63,976 nt of DNA from Tabrizicola sp. Lineage in GTDB: Bacteria > Pseudomonadota > Alphaproteobacteria > Rhodobacterales > Rhodobacteraceae. Every line of letters begins with the position of its first letter. Position 1 is the stretch's first letter. The notes beneath the pieces are model-generated. The model was not told where the DNA came from. It made no database searches and saw only the letters and a list, made by a program, of their open reading frames with translations. Shown piece by piece: positions 18,736 through 27,976 of this stretch. Location of the stretch: contig NZ_JAEULP010000035.1 in assembly GCF_016792905.1 (NCBI RefSeq), positions 1 to 63,976 on the forward strand, in the 5' to 3' direction. Made by a program: the position numbers and the translations under genes.

Positions 18736-20295
18736 TCACGCCGCCTCCCCCTTGCCAGTCACGCCCGCCATCAACAGGCCCAGCTCGCGTTCATCCGTCG
18801 TTTCCGGGTCACGGAAGCCCATGATGCGGCCGTCGAACATCACTGCGATGCGGTCCGAAAGGCTCATGATCTCGTCCAGTTCGACGCTGACCAGCAGGAT
18901 CGCCGCACCGGCATCCCGCAGGGCGATGATCTGCTTGTGGATGAACTCGATGGCGCCGATGTCGACGCCCCGGGTCGGCTGGCCGATCAGGAGAAGCGCC
19001 GGGCTCTGTTCTATCTCGCGCGCGACGACGATCTTCTGCTGGTTCCCGCCCGAGAAGGACTTGGCCGGAAGCCAGCAGTCCGGCGGGCGGACGTCGAACT
19101 TCTCCATCTTCTTCCGGGTGTCGTCGCGGAGCGCGTCGTTGTCCATAAGAAGCGCGTTCTTCTGGTAGTCCGGGTCGTTGAAATAGCCGAAGGCCATGTT
19201 CTCCCAGGCGGTGAAATCCAGGATCAGGCCGTGGTGATGCCGGTCCTCGGGCACATGGGCGATGCCCGCCGCGCGGCGGCTTTGGCCGTCGGCGCCAGGA
19301 CCCGACAAGGGCAGGTCGGCGCCCTTCAGGCTCGCCCTGCCCGTGGCGCGGATCATCCCGCCCAGGGCCTCCATCAGCTCGGTCTGGCCGTTCCCGGCAA
19401 CGCCGGCGATGCCGAGAATCTCGCCCGCCCGGATCTCGAAGCTGACGCCCTTCAGCCGTTCGACCTTGTGCTCGTCGCGGACACGCAGGTCCTCGACCTT
19501 CAGCACCACCTCGCCGGGCTTTGCGACACCCTTCTCGACCTCCAGCAGCACCTTGCGGCCGACCATCAGCTCGGCCAGCTGTTCCGGGCTGGTCTCGGCG
19601 GTCTTCACCGTCGCTACCATCGTCCCCCGCCGCATGACAGAGACGTTGTCGGTCGCCTCCATGATCTCGCGCAGCTTGTGGGTGATCAGGATCACCGTCT
19701 TGCCCTGGTCCTTCAGCCCTTTCAGGATGCGGAACAGGTGGTCGGCCTCGTCCGGGGTCAGCACCCCGGTGGGCTCGTCCAGGATCAGGATGTCGGCCTG
19801 ACGGTAGAGCGCCTTGAGGATTTCCACCCGCTGCTGGTGGCCGACCGAAAGGTCCTCGATCAGGGCGTCCGGGTCGACGTCGAGGTCATAGTCGCGGGCC
19901 AGCCGGTCCAGCTCCTTGCGCGCCTTGGCGAGCGAGCTGTTCAGCATCTGGCCCTCTTCGGCCCCGAGGATGATGTTCTCCAGCACGCTGAAGTTCTGCA
20001 CCAGCTTGAAATGCTGGAAGACCATGCCGATTCCGGCGCGGATCGCGCTCTGGCTGTCGGGGATGGGCGTGAGCGCGCCGTTGACGAAGATCTGGCCGCT
20101 ATCGGCCTTGTAGAAGCCGTAGAGGATCGACATCAGCGTCGATTTCCCCGCGCCGTTCTCGCCGATGATGCCGTGGATCGTGCCCTTCGGCACCGCGATG
20201 TTGATGTCCTTGTTCGCCTGCACCGGACCGAAGGCCTTGGAGATGCCCTTCAACTCGATGGCAAAAGCAGCGTCGGCCCCATTCGTCGCGACCAT
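18736..20295 (-). CDS. Nucleoside ABC transporter ATP-binding protein (double NBD)
   Basis: A 519-residue fused double ATPase. The first domain has Walker A GENGAGKST, signature LSVGHQQRVEI and Walker B LILDEPT. The second has the degenerate Walker A GVAGNGQTEL, signature SGGNQQK and GQPTRGVDIGA, the normal asymmetry of this sugar/nucleoside-type class. ATG 20295 follows GGGGGAAGA; the upstream extension is rejected. It lies in the operon binding protein-ATPase-permease-permease-PNP. Confidence 0.92.
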   Translation of the reverse strand: MVATNGADAAFAIELKGISKAFGPVQANKDINIAVPKGTIHGIIGENGAGKSTLMSILYGFYKADSGQIFVNGALTPIPDSQSAIRAGIGMVFQHFKLVQNFSVLENIILGAEEGQMLNSSLAKARKELDRLARDYDLDVDPDALIEDLSVGHQQRVEILKALYRQADILILDEPTGVLTPDEADHLFRILKGLKDQGKTVILITHKLREIMEATDNVSVMRRGTMVATVKTAETSPEQLAELMVGRKVLLEVEKGVAKPGEVVLKVEDLRVRDEHKVERLKGVSFEIRAGEILGIAGVAGNGQTELMEALGGMIRATGRASLKGADLPLSGPGADGQSRRAAGIAHVPEDRHHHGLILDFTAWENMAFGYFNDPDYQKNALLMDNDALRDDTRKKMEKFDVRPPDCWLPAKSFSGGNQQKIVVAREIEQSPALLLIGQPTRGVDIGAIEFIHKQIIALRDAGAAILLVSVELDEIMSLSDRIAVMFDGRIMGFRDPETTDERELGLLMAGVTGKGEAA

Positions 20296-20362
20296 ATCTT
20301 CCCCCGTGTTGCCCGGCCCCTCTCGCTTCACCTGCGACTTCTCTGGGGTGCCGGTTGCAAAA

Positions 20363-20388
20363 TGCCGCGCCAGGTGTCTGGCGCGGCA
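20363..20388 (-). terminator. Stem-loop between BMP protein and ATPase genes
   Basis: A perfect 11-bp stem (TGCCGCGCCAG/CTGGCGCGGCA) with a four-base loop, followed on the minus strand by TTTTGC. The weak U-tract suggests partial termination or 3'-end protection. That would leave the binding-protein mRNA more abundant than the downstream transporter mRNA. Confidence 0.65.
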
Positions 20389-20413
20389 CCTATCCCTTCA
20401 CACTGTCAGCCGA

Positions 20414-21409
20414 TCAGAACGTGGCGGCCGGGCAGGTGTTGTCCGACATGTAGTCGTGCACCACGATCTCGCCCGACTTGATCTTCTCGGCCGCCGCATC
20501 GACCGCCGCCTGCATTTCCGGGGTCACCAGCGCCTTGTTGTTGTCGTCCATCGCATAGCCGACGCCATCGTTCGCCAGACCCATGACATTGATGCCGGGG
20601 GTGAGGTTCTCGCCTTCCTTGAAGGCTTCGTAGACGGCGTTGTCGACGCGCTTCAGCATCGAGGTCAGGACCTGGCCGGGGTGCAGGTAGTTCTGGTTCG
20701 AGTCGACGCCGATGGACAGGATCCCCTCGTCCGCCGCCGCCTGCAACACGCCGACGCCAGTGCCGCCCGCCGCCGCGTAGATCACGTCCGCGCCTTGCGC
20801 CTTCTGGCCCTTGGCAAGCTCGGCACCCTTCACCGGGTCGTTCCAGGCCGCCGGGGTGGTGCCGGTCATGTTCAGCACGATCTTGGCGTCGGGCTTGGCC
20901 GCCAGCACGCCCTGGGCATAGCCGCAGCCGAACTTGCGGATCAGCGGGATGTCCATGCCGCCGATGAAGCCGACGGTGCCGGTCTTGGTGGCCAGACCCG
21001 CCATCATGCCGACGAGGTAGGAGCCTTCATGCTCGTTGAACACGACCGACTTCACGTTCGGCTGGTCCACGACCATGTCGACAATGGCAAACTTGGTGTT
21101 CGGGAAGTCCGGGGCGACCTTGTTCAGCACGTCGCCGAAGGCGAAGCCAGTCATCACGACGGGGTTGGCGCCCGCTTCGGCCAGGCGGCGCAGCGCCTGT
21201 TCGCGCTGGGCTTCGTCCTGCATTTCCAGTTCCTTGAACGTGCCGCCGGTTTCGGTCGCCCAGCGGGTCGCGCCGTTGAAGGCCGCTTCGTTGAACGACT
21301 TGTCGAATTTGCCGCCAAGGTCGAAGATGATCGCCGGTTCGGCGGCAACGGCACCCGCGAGGAGTGCGAATGCCGAAGCGGCCCCGGCAAGGGATTTCAT
21401 CAGGCTCAT
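20414..21409 (-). CDS. BMP family nucleoside-binding protein
   Basis: A 331-residue periplasmic substrate-binding protein of the basic membrane protein/Med family, first gene of the importer operon. A signal peptide is present (MSLMKSLAGAASAFALLAGAVAA), followed by EPAIIFDLGGKFDKSFNEAAFNGATRW, the family start. There is no lipobox cysteine, so it should be soluble. ATG 21409 is preceded by GGGAGAA. Purine nucleosides are the likely ligand, given the PNP at the operon end. Confidence 0.92.
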   Translation of the reverse strand: MSLMKSLAGAASAFALLAGAVAAEPAIIFDLGGKFDKSFNEAAFNGATRWATETGGTFKELEMQDEAQREQALRRLAEAGANPVVMTGFAFGDVLNKVAPDFPNTKFAIVDMVVDQPNVKSVVFNEHEGSYLVGMMAGLATKTGTVGFIGGMDIPLIRKFGCGYAQGVLAAKPDAKIVLNMTGTTPAAWNDPVKGAELAKGQKAQGADVIYAAAGGTGVGVLQAAADEGILSIGVDSNQNYLHPGQVLTSMLKRVDNAVYEAFKEGENLTPGINVMGLANDGVGYAMDDNNKALVTPEMQAAVDAAAEKIKSGEIVVHDYMSDNTCPAATF

Positions 21410-21564
21410 GGGTATTCTCCCGGTTGATAAACACTGTGCCGCCCAGTCCGCCGGTTTCGTCCGGTCGCGGGCGGTTCCTGACCTGATTAGCGACAAAGCC
21501 CGGCAAGGGGTCAAGCCGGATTCGCGCGGGCGGCCGGGAAAGTTGACCCGATGGTCAGGAAAGA

Positions 21565-21996
21565 TCACGAACCCGGCATTGCAGCCAGCGCGCGAGCCAT
21601 GACCACCGCGTCGATCCGGTCGCCCTCCGGAGTCCGGTAATAGCCCCGCCGCAGGCCCGAACGAGTGAAGCCCAGCGATTCGTAAAGCGCGATGGCTGCG
21701 GCATTTTCCACTGACACTTCCAGGAAGGCGGCGTCCGCCCCCCGCAGCCGGGCCTGGTAGAGGAAGCGCATGACAAGCTGGCGCGCAAGGCCCCGGCGGC
21801 GGGACTCCGGCGCGACGGCAAGGGTCAGAAGCTCGGCCTCTCCGGCAACGGCGCGGCCCAGCAGGAACCCGGCGTCGCCCTCGACCAGCAGGAAGGCGAG
21901 CGGGTCGGCGAGGAAGCCTGCGAAGTCGGCGGCGCTCCACGGCGGAGGGCTGCGGAAGCAGCGGGCGTGGAGGGCAGCAAGGGCGTCGGGGGTCAC
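21565..21996 (-). CDS. rimI: Ribosomal-protein alanine N-acetyltransferase RimI-like (GTG start)
   Basis: A 143-residue GNAT enzyme, shorter than most, with the acetyl-CoA loop ESRRRGLARQLV and the C-terminal ENAAAIALYESLGFTRSGLRRGYY typical of RimI. No ATG fits; a GTG at 21996 overlaps the tsaB TGA by four bases (GTGA) and starts VTPDALAALHARCF. The tsaB-rimI arrangement is common in proteobacteria. Confidence 0.85.
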   Translation of the reverse strand: MTPDALAALHARCFRSPPPWSAADFAGFLADPLAFLLVEGDAGFLLGRAVAGEAELLTLAVAPESRRRGLARQLVMRFLYQARLRGADAAFLEVSVENAAAIALYESLGFTRSGLRRGYYRTPEGDRIDAVVMARALAAMPGS

Positions 21997-22601
21997 GGCA
22001 GGATCACCGGGGGCGGGTCCGAGGGCGGGTCGGCGTCGGCGCCGCGCAGGTAGAAGGGGGCGGGGCGCGGTTGGGGCGTCCCGGTTCGGGTGGCGGCGAT
22101 CCGGGCGATGGCTTCGGGCAGCGGCAAGGCGGGGGGCAGGGCCATGGGGCCGGCGGCGCTGCCGGTCGCGTTGGGCAGCGGGGTGACGCTGTCGGCGGGG
22201 GCCAGCCGGGCGGGGCCGGGGCCGGTGTCGGTGAAGTCCTGAACATAGACTTCGCCGCGCCGGGCGTCTTCGATCACGGTCAGAGGGCGCGGCAGGCCAT
22301 GGGCCAGCGCCTCCAGCCGGGTCACGCCGACTGCCGGGATACCCAGTCCCAGAGCCAGCCCGCGCGCGGCGGCGACAGCAATGCGGACGCCGGTGAAATT
22401 GCCCGGCCCGGTGCCGACGGCGACTGCCTTGAGGTCGCGCCAGCCGATCCCGCCCTCGGCCAGCAGCTCCTCCAGCAGCGGGATCAGCCGTTCGGCCTGA
22501 CCCTTCTCCATCGGCTCGATACGCTGGATCGCCCTGTCGGGCAGAAGCAAAGCGGCCGCGCAATGCGCGGCCGAAGTGTCGAAGGCCAGAAGCGGCAACA
22601 A
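21993..22601 (-). CDS. tsaB: tRNA t6A biosynthesis protein TsaB (TTG start)
   Basis: A 202-residue ASKHA-fold partner of TsaD in making N6-threonylcarbamoyladenosine at position 37 of ANN-decoding tRNAs. LAFDTSAAHCAAALL and VGTGPGNFTGVRIAVAAARGLALG are the family marks. The first codon is TTG, three bases after the Nfu stop, with no good ribosome site, so translation probably depends on the upstream gene. Confidence 0.9.
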   Translation of the reverse strand: MLPLLAFDTSAAHCAAALLLPDRAIQRIEPMEKGQAERLIPLLEELLAEGGIGWRDLKAVAVGTGPGNFTGVRIAVAAARGLALGLGIPAVGVTRLEALAHGLPRPLTVIEDARRGEVYVQDFTDTGPGPARLAPADSVTPLPNATGSAAGPMALPPALPLPEAIARIAATRTGTPQPRPAPFYLRGADADPPSDPPPVILP

Positions 22602-22604
22602 GGA

Positions 22605-23168
22605 TCAGGCAGCCACTGGCCGCACTTCCAGCACTTCCGGGATGTAATGCCGCAGAAGGTTCTCGATTCCCATCTTCAGCGTCAGGGTCGAGGACGGGCA
22701 GCCCGCGCAGGCGCCCTGCATGTGCAGGTAGACCACGCCCCGGTCAAAGCCGTGGAAGGTGATGTCGCCGCCGTCCTGCGCCACCGCCGGGCGGACGCGG
22801 GTATCCAGCAGCTCCTTGATCTGCTTGACGATGTCGCCATCCTCGCCGGTATGCTCGGCATGGCCGCCGCCGTTGGTGCCCTCGCCTTCGATCACCGGCT
22901 GGCCGGACTGGTAATGCTCCATGATCGCGCCCAGGATCTGCGGCTTGATATGGGGCCAGTCGACGTCATCGGCCTTGGTCACGGTGACGAAATCGTTGCC
23001 GAAGAACACCCCGGTCACGCCGCCCGCCGCGAAGATGCGCTTGGCCAGCGGCGATTTCCCCGCCGCCTCGGCGCTTGGGAAATCGGCGGTGCCAAGCTCC
23101 AGCACGGTCTGCCCGGGCAGGAATTTCAGCGTCGCGGGGTTCGGCGTGGATTCGGTCTGGATGAACAT
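22605..23168 (-). CDS. NifU/Nfu-type Fe-S carrier protein
   Basis: A 187-residue scaffold/carrier with an N-terminal Nfu_N domain (MFIQTESTPNPATLKFLPG) and a C-terminal NifU domain with CAGCPSST (CxxC), which holds a 4Fe-4S cluster in the family. Length fits the alphaproteobacterial Nfu type. It lies just upstream of tsaB and may drive its translation. Confidence 0.92.
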   Translation of the reverse strand: MFIQTESTPNPATLKFLPGQTVLELGTADFPSAEAAGKSPLAKRIFAAGGVTGVFFGNDFVTVTKADDVDWPHIKPQILGAIMEHYQSGQPVIEGEGTNGGGHAEHTGEDGDIVKQIKELLDTRVRPAVAQDGGDITFHGFDRGVVYLHMQGACAGCPSSTLTLKMGIENLLRHYIPEVLEVRPVAA

Positions 23169-23244
23169 GCTTCCGGTCTCCGACTGTTCCTGTCGGATAT
23201 GCGCCTTGCACCCCGCAGTGTCAAGTTTGGAACCGTTCTAAAGT

Positions 23245-23397
23245 TCAGGCGCGATCCGAGCCCCAGTAGGCATACATCTGCTCCAGTGCGCTCAGCGGGC
23301 GCAGGCGGACTGGCGTTTCAACCGGGCGCTCGGCCTGGAAATAGGGCTCCACCGGCTGCGCGGCGACCGGGCGGCGGGGGAATGGATGGATCGACAT
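23245..23397 (-). CDS. Small conserved protein, 50 aa, unknown function
   Basis: A short frame starting MSIHPFPRRPVAAQPVEPYF and ending SALEQMYAYWGSDRA, with GAAAGGTG correctly placed before the ATG. The proline-rich start and the aromatic end (LEQMYAYWG) recall small hypothetical proteins of this family of bacteria. No function can be assigned. Confidence 0.65.
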   Translation of the reverse strand: MSIHPFPRRPVAAQPVEPYFQAERPVETPVRLRPLSALEQMYAYWGSDRA

Positions 23398-23513
23398 GGT
23401 ATGCACCTTTCACTCAAGGCTCCTCCCGAGGCCGAATCTAGGCCGATCCCGGGGCGACCCCAAGGCAATTCGCTGCATGGCAGCAATGCGGGTGCAGCAT
23501 GGCGCGTGACCGC

Positions 23514-23885
23514 CTACCAGATGAGCGCGACGCCCGAATATAGCGCAATTGCCCCGATGGTGCAGGCCACGGCCAGCGAGCCCAGGTCCTTGGCATCCTT
23601 GGCAAATTGCGACCAGTCGGGGGACAGGTGGTCAACCAGCACCTCAAGCGCGGTGTTCAGCGCCTCGACCGCGATCAGGACAAGGCCGATGGCCAGCAGC
23701 CCCAGAATCTCTGGCAGAGAAGCTCCGCAGATCAGGAACAGCACCAGAAGCCCCGCGATCAGCGCGACCTCCTGCCGGAAGGCGCTTTCCCGGGCCAGCC
23801 GCTTCAGCCCGCCCAGCGAATAGCCCGCCGCGGCGAAGAAATGCGCGATCCCGGATTTGCGCGGCGGCTTTTCCTGGACGCTCAT
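23514..23885 (-). CDS. dgkA: Diacylglycerol kinase (prokaryotic DgkA)
   Basis: A 123-residue integral membrane kinase with three helices. The active-site region EALNTALEVLVDHLSPDWSQFAKDAKDLGS is clear. It phosphorylates diacylglycerol to phosphatidic acid. It begins three bases after the eptA stop; EptA releases diacylglycerol when it takes phosphoethanolamine from PE, so the pair makes metabolic sense. Confidence 0.92.
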   Translation of the reverse strand: MSVQEKPPRKSGIAHFFAAAGYSLGGLKRLARESAFRQEVALIAGLLVLFLICGASLPEILGLLAIGLVLIAVEALNTALEVLVDHLSPDWSQFAKDAKDLGSLAVACTIGAIALYSGVALIW

Positions 23886-23888
23886 GCC

Positions 23889-25526
23889 TCAGCCCGCCGC
23901 GGCGCGACAAGGTGCCGCAAGATCAAGCGTGGCATCCCGGGCCGTCGTCGTCACATCCAGCATTCCAAGCACCGTCGAGAACATGTTGTCGTGGCTGACC
24001 GGGTCCGCCGCACCCTTCGCCAGGCAGGCGGCGTCCAGCGCCAGACTGTCACGGAAGCGCTGCGACATCCAGAGCACCATGGGAACCCGGGTCTGATATT
24101 CCGGCGCCATGAAATAGGGCGTGCCATGCAGGTAGAGCCCGCCTTCGCCCAGGGACTCGCCATGGTCCGAGACGTAGTACATCGCCGGGATCACCCGGCC
24201 GGAGGCATCGAGAAGGTCAATCACCTGCGACAGGAAGTAGTCCGTGTAGGCGATGGTGTTGTCATAGGCGTTGACGATCTCCTCGGTGGAGCATGAGGTC
24301 AGTTCCGGCGTGTGGCAGGCGGGCTTGAACAGTTCGCGCTCGGGCGGATAGCGCAGCCAGTAGCTGGGGCCATGGCTGCCGATCTGGTGCATGACGATGA
24401 CCGTGTTCTGGGTAATCGTATCGGCCTTGTCCTGCAGTCCTTTCAGGAAGACACCGTCGATGCATTCGGGGAAGCAGAATTCCGGCCCGTCCTCGGGCTT
24501 CATCTTGCGCGAGGGGATGCGGTCGGCAATGTCCTTGTCGCCCGTATTGTTGTCCCACCATTCAACCTTGAAGCCGGCATGGGTCAGCACGTCGACCAGG
24601 TTCTCGTGGCCAAGGCCTCCCTCATAGGAATACTCGGACCGGGTCAGGGGCGAGAACATGCAGGGCAGCGAGGTCGCGGTGGCGGTGCCGCAGCTGGTGG
24701 CGTTCGGGTAATAGACGATGTCGCGTTTCGCGAGGTCCGGGTTGGTGTCGCGCCCGTAGCCGCCCAGCGACCAGTTCTGCGCCCGGCTCGTCTCGCCCGC
24801 GACGACGACCATCAGGATCGGCTTGTCCGCCTTGGCCAGGAACGGGCCGGGCTTCGCGTCGCGCCCGGTCGGCTGCAGGGTGATCTGGGTCGACTTGAAC
24901 ATCATCTTGGCATAGCGCAGCGCCCCGCTCATCGGGGCAAGCGGCTGGACCGAGCCCATCAGTTCCTTGTTGCCGCGCAGAACCGTCGAATAGGCCTTCA
25001 GGTTGGTGAACAGGAGCCCGACCAGCAGCGCTGCCGAAAGCACCGTGACCAGCCCGGTGCCGATCAGCCCGCGCAGGACCGTCGCGCGCCGGATGCGCAC
25101 CCAGAGCACCAGTGCCGACGGGAGGACGCCATAGAGGAAGACATGGCTCAGGAAGTTGAGCGTGATGAGATGCTTCGATTCGGCGAAGGTTGTCGTCACC
25201 GCGTTCTGGATCATGTCGCGGTCGACCACGACGCCCAGCACGTCGACATAATAGGATGTCACCGCGGCGGTCAGAAGCAGGGCTACCAGGACCGGCTTCT
25301 GCGCCCGCCGCACCGCCAGGATCGACACGACCAGCAGCATCAGCGCCCAGACCGCCCCGGCGAAGACCAGCGCTGTCAGCGTCCGGCTCTCGAAGATGCG
25401 GAACAGATGGCCCCAGAACGTCGTGTTGCACAGCGCCAGCAGATAGGTGGTGACGAGCACGTTCAGCAGGAAGGGCGATAGGGTGGGACGGCGGCCCGCG
25501 CTGGCAGGCTGGTTTGGCGGAGTCAT
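23889..25526 (-). CDS. eptA: Lipid A phosphoethanolamine transferase
   Basis: A 545-residue inner-membrane enzyme with five N-terminal helices and a periplasmic sulfatase-fold domain. The nucleophile is Thr246 in VVVAGETSRAQNWSLGGYGR. Further marks are NATSCGTATATSLPCMFS, WWDNNTGDKDIADR and YVSDHGESLGEGGLYLHGTPY. The family adds phosphoethanolamine to lipid A and lowers its negative charge. Followed directly by dgkA. Confidence 0.92.
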   Translation of the reverse strand: MTPPNQPASAGRRPTLSPFLLNVLVTTYLLALCNTTFWGHLFRIFESRTLTALVFAGAVWALMLLVVSILAVRRAQKPVLVALLLTAAVTSYYVDVLGVVVDRDMIQNAVTTTFAESKHLITLNFLSHVFLYGVLPSALVLWVRIRRATVLRGLIGTGLVTVLSAALLVGLLFTNLKAYSTVLRGNKELMGSVQPLAPMSGALRYAKMMFKSTQITLQPTGRDAKPGPFLAKADKPILMVVVAGETSRAQNWSLGGYGRDTNPDLAKRDIVYYPNATSCGTATATSLPCMFSPLTRSEYSYEGGLGHENLVDVLTHAGFKVEWWDNNTGDKDIADRIPSRKMKPEDGPEFCFPECIDGVFLKGLQDKADTITQNTVIVMHQIGSHGPSYWLRYPPERELFKPACHTPELTSCSTEEIVNAYDNTIAYTDYFLSQVIDLLDASGRVIPAMYYVSDHGESLGEGGLYLHGTPYFMAPEYQTRVPMVLWMSQRFRDSLALDAACLAKGAADPVSHDNMFSTVLGMLDVTTTARDATLDLAAPCRAAAG

Positions 25527-25668
25527 GCAGAGGTCCTGGAGATACGGGCCTTGCGTAGCCCGTCGCTAATCTAGGGCGGTGTGATCGAAGCTGCAGTAAG
25601 CGGGCGCTTAAACCGGGCTATCCAGCCCTTGCGCTTGCGCCACAGGAAGCGATTCCTGTCGCCCCGGA

Positions 25669-26124
25669 TCAGGTGATGCTCTCCAGCCGCTCCTTGGACA
25701 GGTCGCCCGGGACGATGGTGATCGGGATCGGCAGGCTGCCGGAGTTGCGGCTCATCGCGGTGACAAGCGGGCCGGGCCCGTTCTTGTCGGTGCCCGCGCC
25801 AAGGACGAGCACCGCGATTTCGGCATCGTCCCGCACCTGGCTGAGGATCTCGTTCACCGGATCGCCCTCGCGGATCACCAGTTCGGGGTTGACCCCCTGC
25901 TTGTCGCGCATCCACTTGGCGAAGACCTCGAAATGGGCCTCGATCCGTTCGCGTGCCTCGGCGCGCATCAGGTCCGCGACCCCCATCCAGGTCTGGAATT
26001 CTTCCGGCGGGACGATGGACAGGATCGTCACCCCGCCGCCGGTATGGGCCGCGCGCAGGGCGGCAAAGCGCATGGCATTCAGGCATTCGCGGCTGTCGTC
26101 CAGCACGACCAGGAATTTCCGCAT
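25669..26124 (-). CDS. Universal stress protein (UspA family)
   Basis: A 151-residue single Usp domain starting MRKFLVVLDDSRECLNAMRFAA with the C-terminal VLVLGAGTDKNGPGPLVTAMS. The G-x2-G-x9-G(S/T) nucleotide loop is only partly matched, so ATP binding is uncertain. GGGGAGAAAC precedes ATG 26124. The longer upstream frame belongs to the MATE shadow and is rejected. Confidence 0.88.
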   Translation of the reverse strand: MRKFLVVLDDSRECLNAMRFAALRAAHTGGGVTILSIVPPEEFQTWMGVADLMRAEARERIEAHFEVFAKWMRDKQGVNPELVIREGDPVNEILSQVRDDAEIAVLVLGAGTDKNGPGPLVTAMSRNSGSLPIPITIVPGDLSKERLESIT

Positions 26125-26177
26125 GTTTCTCCCCTTTGGCGGCGGATCATGGCCCGGAGCACGGGGGGAAGGCAAGC

Positions 26178-27488
26178 CTAGGCTTGGCCCGCCCGCGCGG
26201 CGACCTTGGGATAGCGGCGCCAGAGCGTTACGGTGCGGCTCGCGTTCAGCACCATGAGCGCGGCCCAGAGACCATGGTTTCCGGTGACGGGAACCAGAAC
26301 GGCCAGCGCCACGGCATAGATCGCGACCGAGACAAGCATGGTCCGCACCATGTCGCCGGTCAGCAGCGCGCCGATGAAGATGCCGTCGAAGACCCAGGCC
26401 GCAACCCCGATCAGGGGCGCGGCGACCAGCCAGGGCAGGTAGGCCCGCGCCGCCTCGCGCACCTCGGGGGCGGTGGTCATCAGGTCGATGATCGGCGGGC
26501 CGGCCAGGGCGAACAGCAGCGCGAGCCCGATGCCGCCGCCAAAGCCCCATTGCAGGCAGATCCGCCCGGCGGCCTGCACCTGCCGCACCGACCGCGCACC
26601 GATGGCCTGGCCGACCAGCGTCTCGGCCGCGATGGCGAAGCCGTCCAGCGCATAGGCGGTGATTTCCAGGAACTGCATCAGGACCTGGTTCGCCGCCAGC
26701 GTCACGTCGCCGAACCGGGCGCCGAGAAAGACAAAGGTGGTGAAGGAGAGTTGCAACAGCACGGTCCGCACCATGATGTCGCGGCTGGCCGAGAACATGC
26801 GGCGGATCGACAGCCGGTCGCCCAGCCGGGCAGCGGCGTCGCGGAAGGCAGGCCCGAAGGCATCGCGCGCCAGCCACAGCGCCAGGGCAAGCCCGGTCCA
26901 TTCCGCGATCAGCGTCGCCACCGCGACTCCCGGCACGCCCCAGCCAAGGCCGAGGACGAACCAGAGGTCCAGCAGGATGTTCAAACCGTTCTGCCAGAGC
27001 TGCAGGATCAGGACGCCCCGCGTCCGCTCCAGCCCCACCAGCCAGCCGGTCAGCGCGTAAAGCGCGATGGTCGCGGGTGCGCCCCAGATGCGGATCGACA
27101 GGTAGTCATGCGCCAGGGCCTCGACCTTCGGCGTGGCGGGGGCGACCCAGAAGGCCGCCGCGAAAAGGACGACCTGCGCCAGCACCAGGGTCAGCCCGGC
27201 CGCAGTGCCGACGATCAGGGCACGGACCAGCACGGCCGTCCGCTCGCCCATGTCGCCCGCCCCCTGCGCCTGCGCGGCAAGGCCCGAGGTCGACATGCGC
27301 AGGAAGCCGAAGGCCCAGTATAGCGTCGCCAGGATCACTGCCCCGATGCCCACCGCGCCCAGGCTTGCCGCATCGCCAAGCTGTCCGATCACAGCGGTAT
27401 CGACCGCGCCCAGAAGCGGCACCGTGGCATTCGACAGGACGATCGGCCCCGCGATGCGCAGGACGCGGCCGTGGGTAATCCCTGTCAT
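26178..27488 (-). CDS. MATE family efflux transporter
   Basis: A 436-residue multidrug/toxin efflux antiporter with twelve predicted helices in two MatE halves. The N-terminal MTGITHGRVLRIAGPIVLSNATVPLLGAVDTAVIGQLGDAASLGAV is typical of the DinF-like branch. Its ATG overlaps the stop of the thioesterase gene by four bases. Substrate unknown; last gene of a three-gene operon with two thioesterases. Confidence 0.9.
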   Translation of the reverse strand: MTGITHGRVLRIAGPIVLSNATVPLLGAVDTAVIGQLGDAASLGAVGIGAVILATLYWAFGFLRMSTSGLAAQAQGAGDMGERTAVLVRALIVGTAAGLTLVLAQVVLFAAAFWVAPATPKVEALAHDYLSIRIWGAPATIALYALTGWLVGLERTRGVLILQLWQNGLNILLDLWFVLGLGWGVPGVAVATLIAEWTGLALALWLARDAFGPAFRDAAARLGDRLSIRRMFSASRDIMVRTVLLQLSFTTFVFLGARFGDVTLAANQVLMQFLEITAYALDGFAIAAETLVGQAIGARSVRQVQAAGRICLQWGFGGGIGLALLFALAGPPIIDLMTTAPEVREAARAYLPWLVAAPLIGVAAWVFDGIFIGALLTGDMVRTMLVSVAIYAVALAVLVPVTGNHGLWAALMVLNASRTVTLWRRYPKVAARAGQA

Positions 27489-27976
27489 TTCGGCTCGGCA
27501 GGGGGCATCAGGAAATGTCCCGTCGCCTGCGCGAAAAGGCGGCTGCGGTTGTCCTGCCAGGCCTCGACATGCACGGACGCATAGCGCCGACCCGACCGGT
27601 TGACCCGCGCCCGGGCATAGGCGTCGCGCGGCAGGCCCGCGCGCAGGTAGTCGATGGTGAAGTCGATGGTCTTCGGCAGCCGCAGCGGGCCTTCGGGCAG
27701 CGCGCCGTCGGCCTCCATCCCTTCCCAGAGCGTGCTCCAGGCAAGCTCGATCATCGCGGCGATCTCCAGGAAGGCCGCCGTCGCCCCGCCATGCAGGGCG
27801 GGAAGGCGCGGGTTGCCGATCAGGCCGTCCCGGAAGGGCAGGACGGCAGTCAATTCGTCGCCGCGCCGGTCGAACTCCACCCCGAGGAAGCGGATGTAGG
27901 GTACGCCGTTGACCAGTGTCCTGAGCAGCCCTTCGCGGCGCTGCTTCACGACATGAACCGGCTCCGGTGCCTTCAT
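27485..27976 (-). CDS. PaaI-type hotdog thioesterase B
   Basis: A 163-residue hotdog-fold protein with LPALHGGATAAFLEIAAMIELA, the position of the HGG motif and the catalytic acidic residue of PaaI-type acyl-CoA thioesterases. It overlaps the neighbours on both sides by four bases. Substrate unknown. Confidence 0.87.
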   Translation of the reverse strand: MKAPEPVHVVKQRREGLLRTLVNGVPYIRFLGVEFDRRGDELTAVLPFRDGLIGNPRLPALHGGATAAFLEIAAMIELAWSTLWEGMEADGALPEGPLRLPKTIDFTIDYLRAGLPRDAYARARVNRSGRRYASVHVEAWQDNRSRLFAQATGHFLMPPAEPK

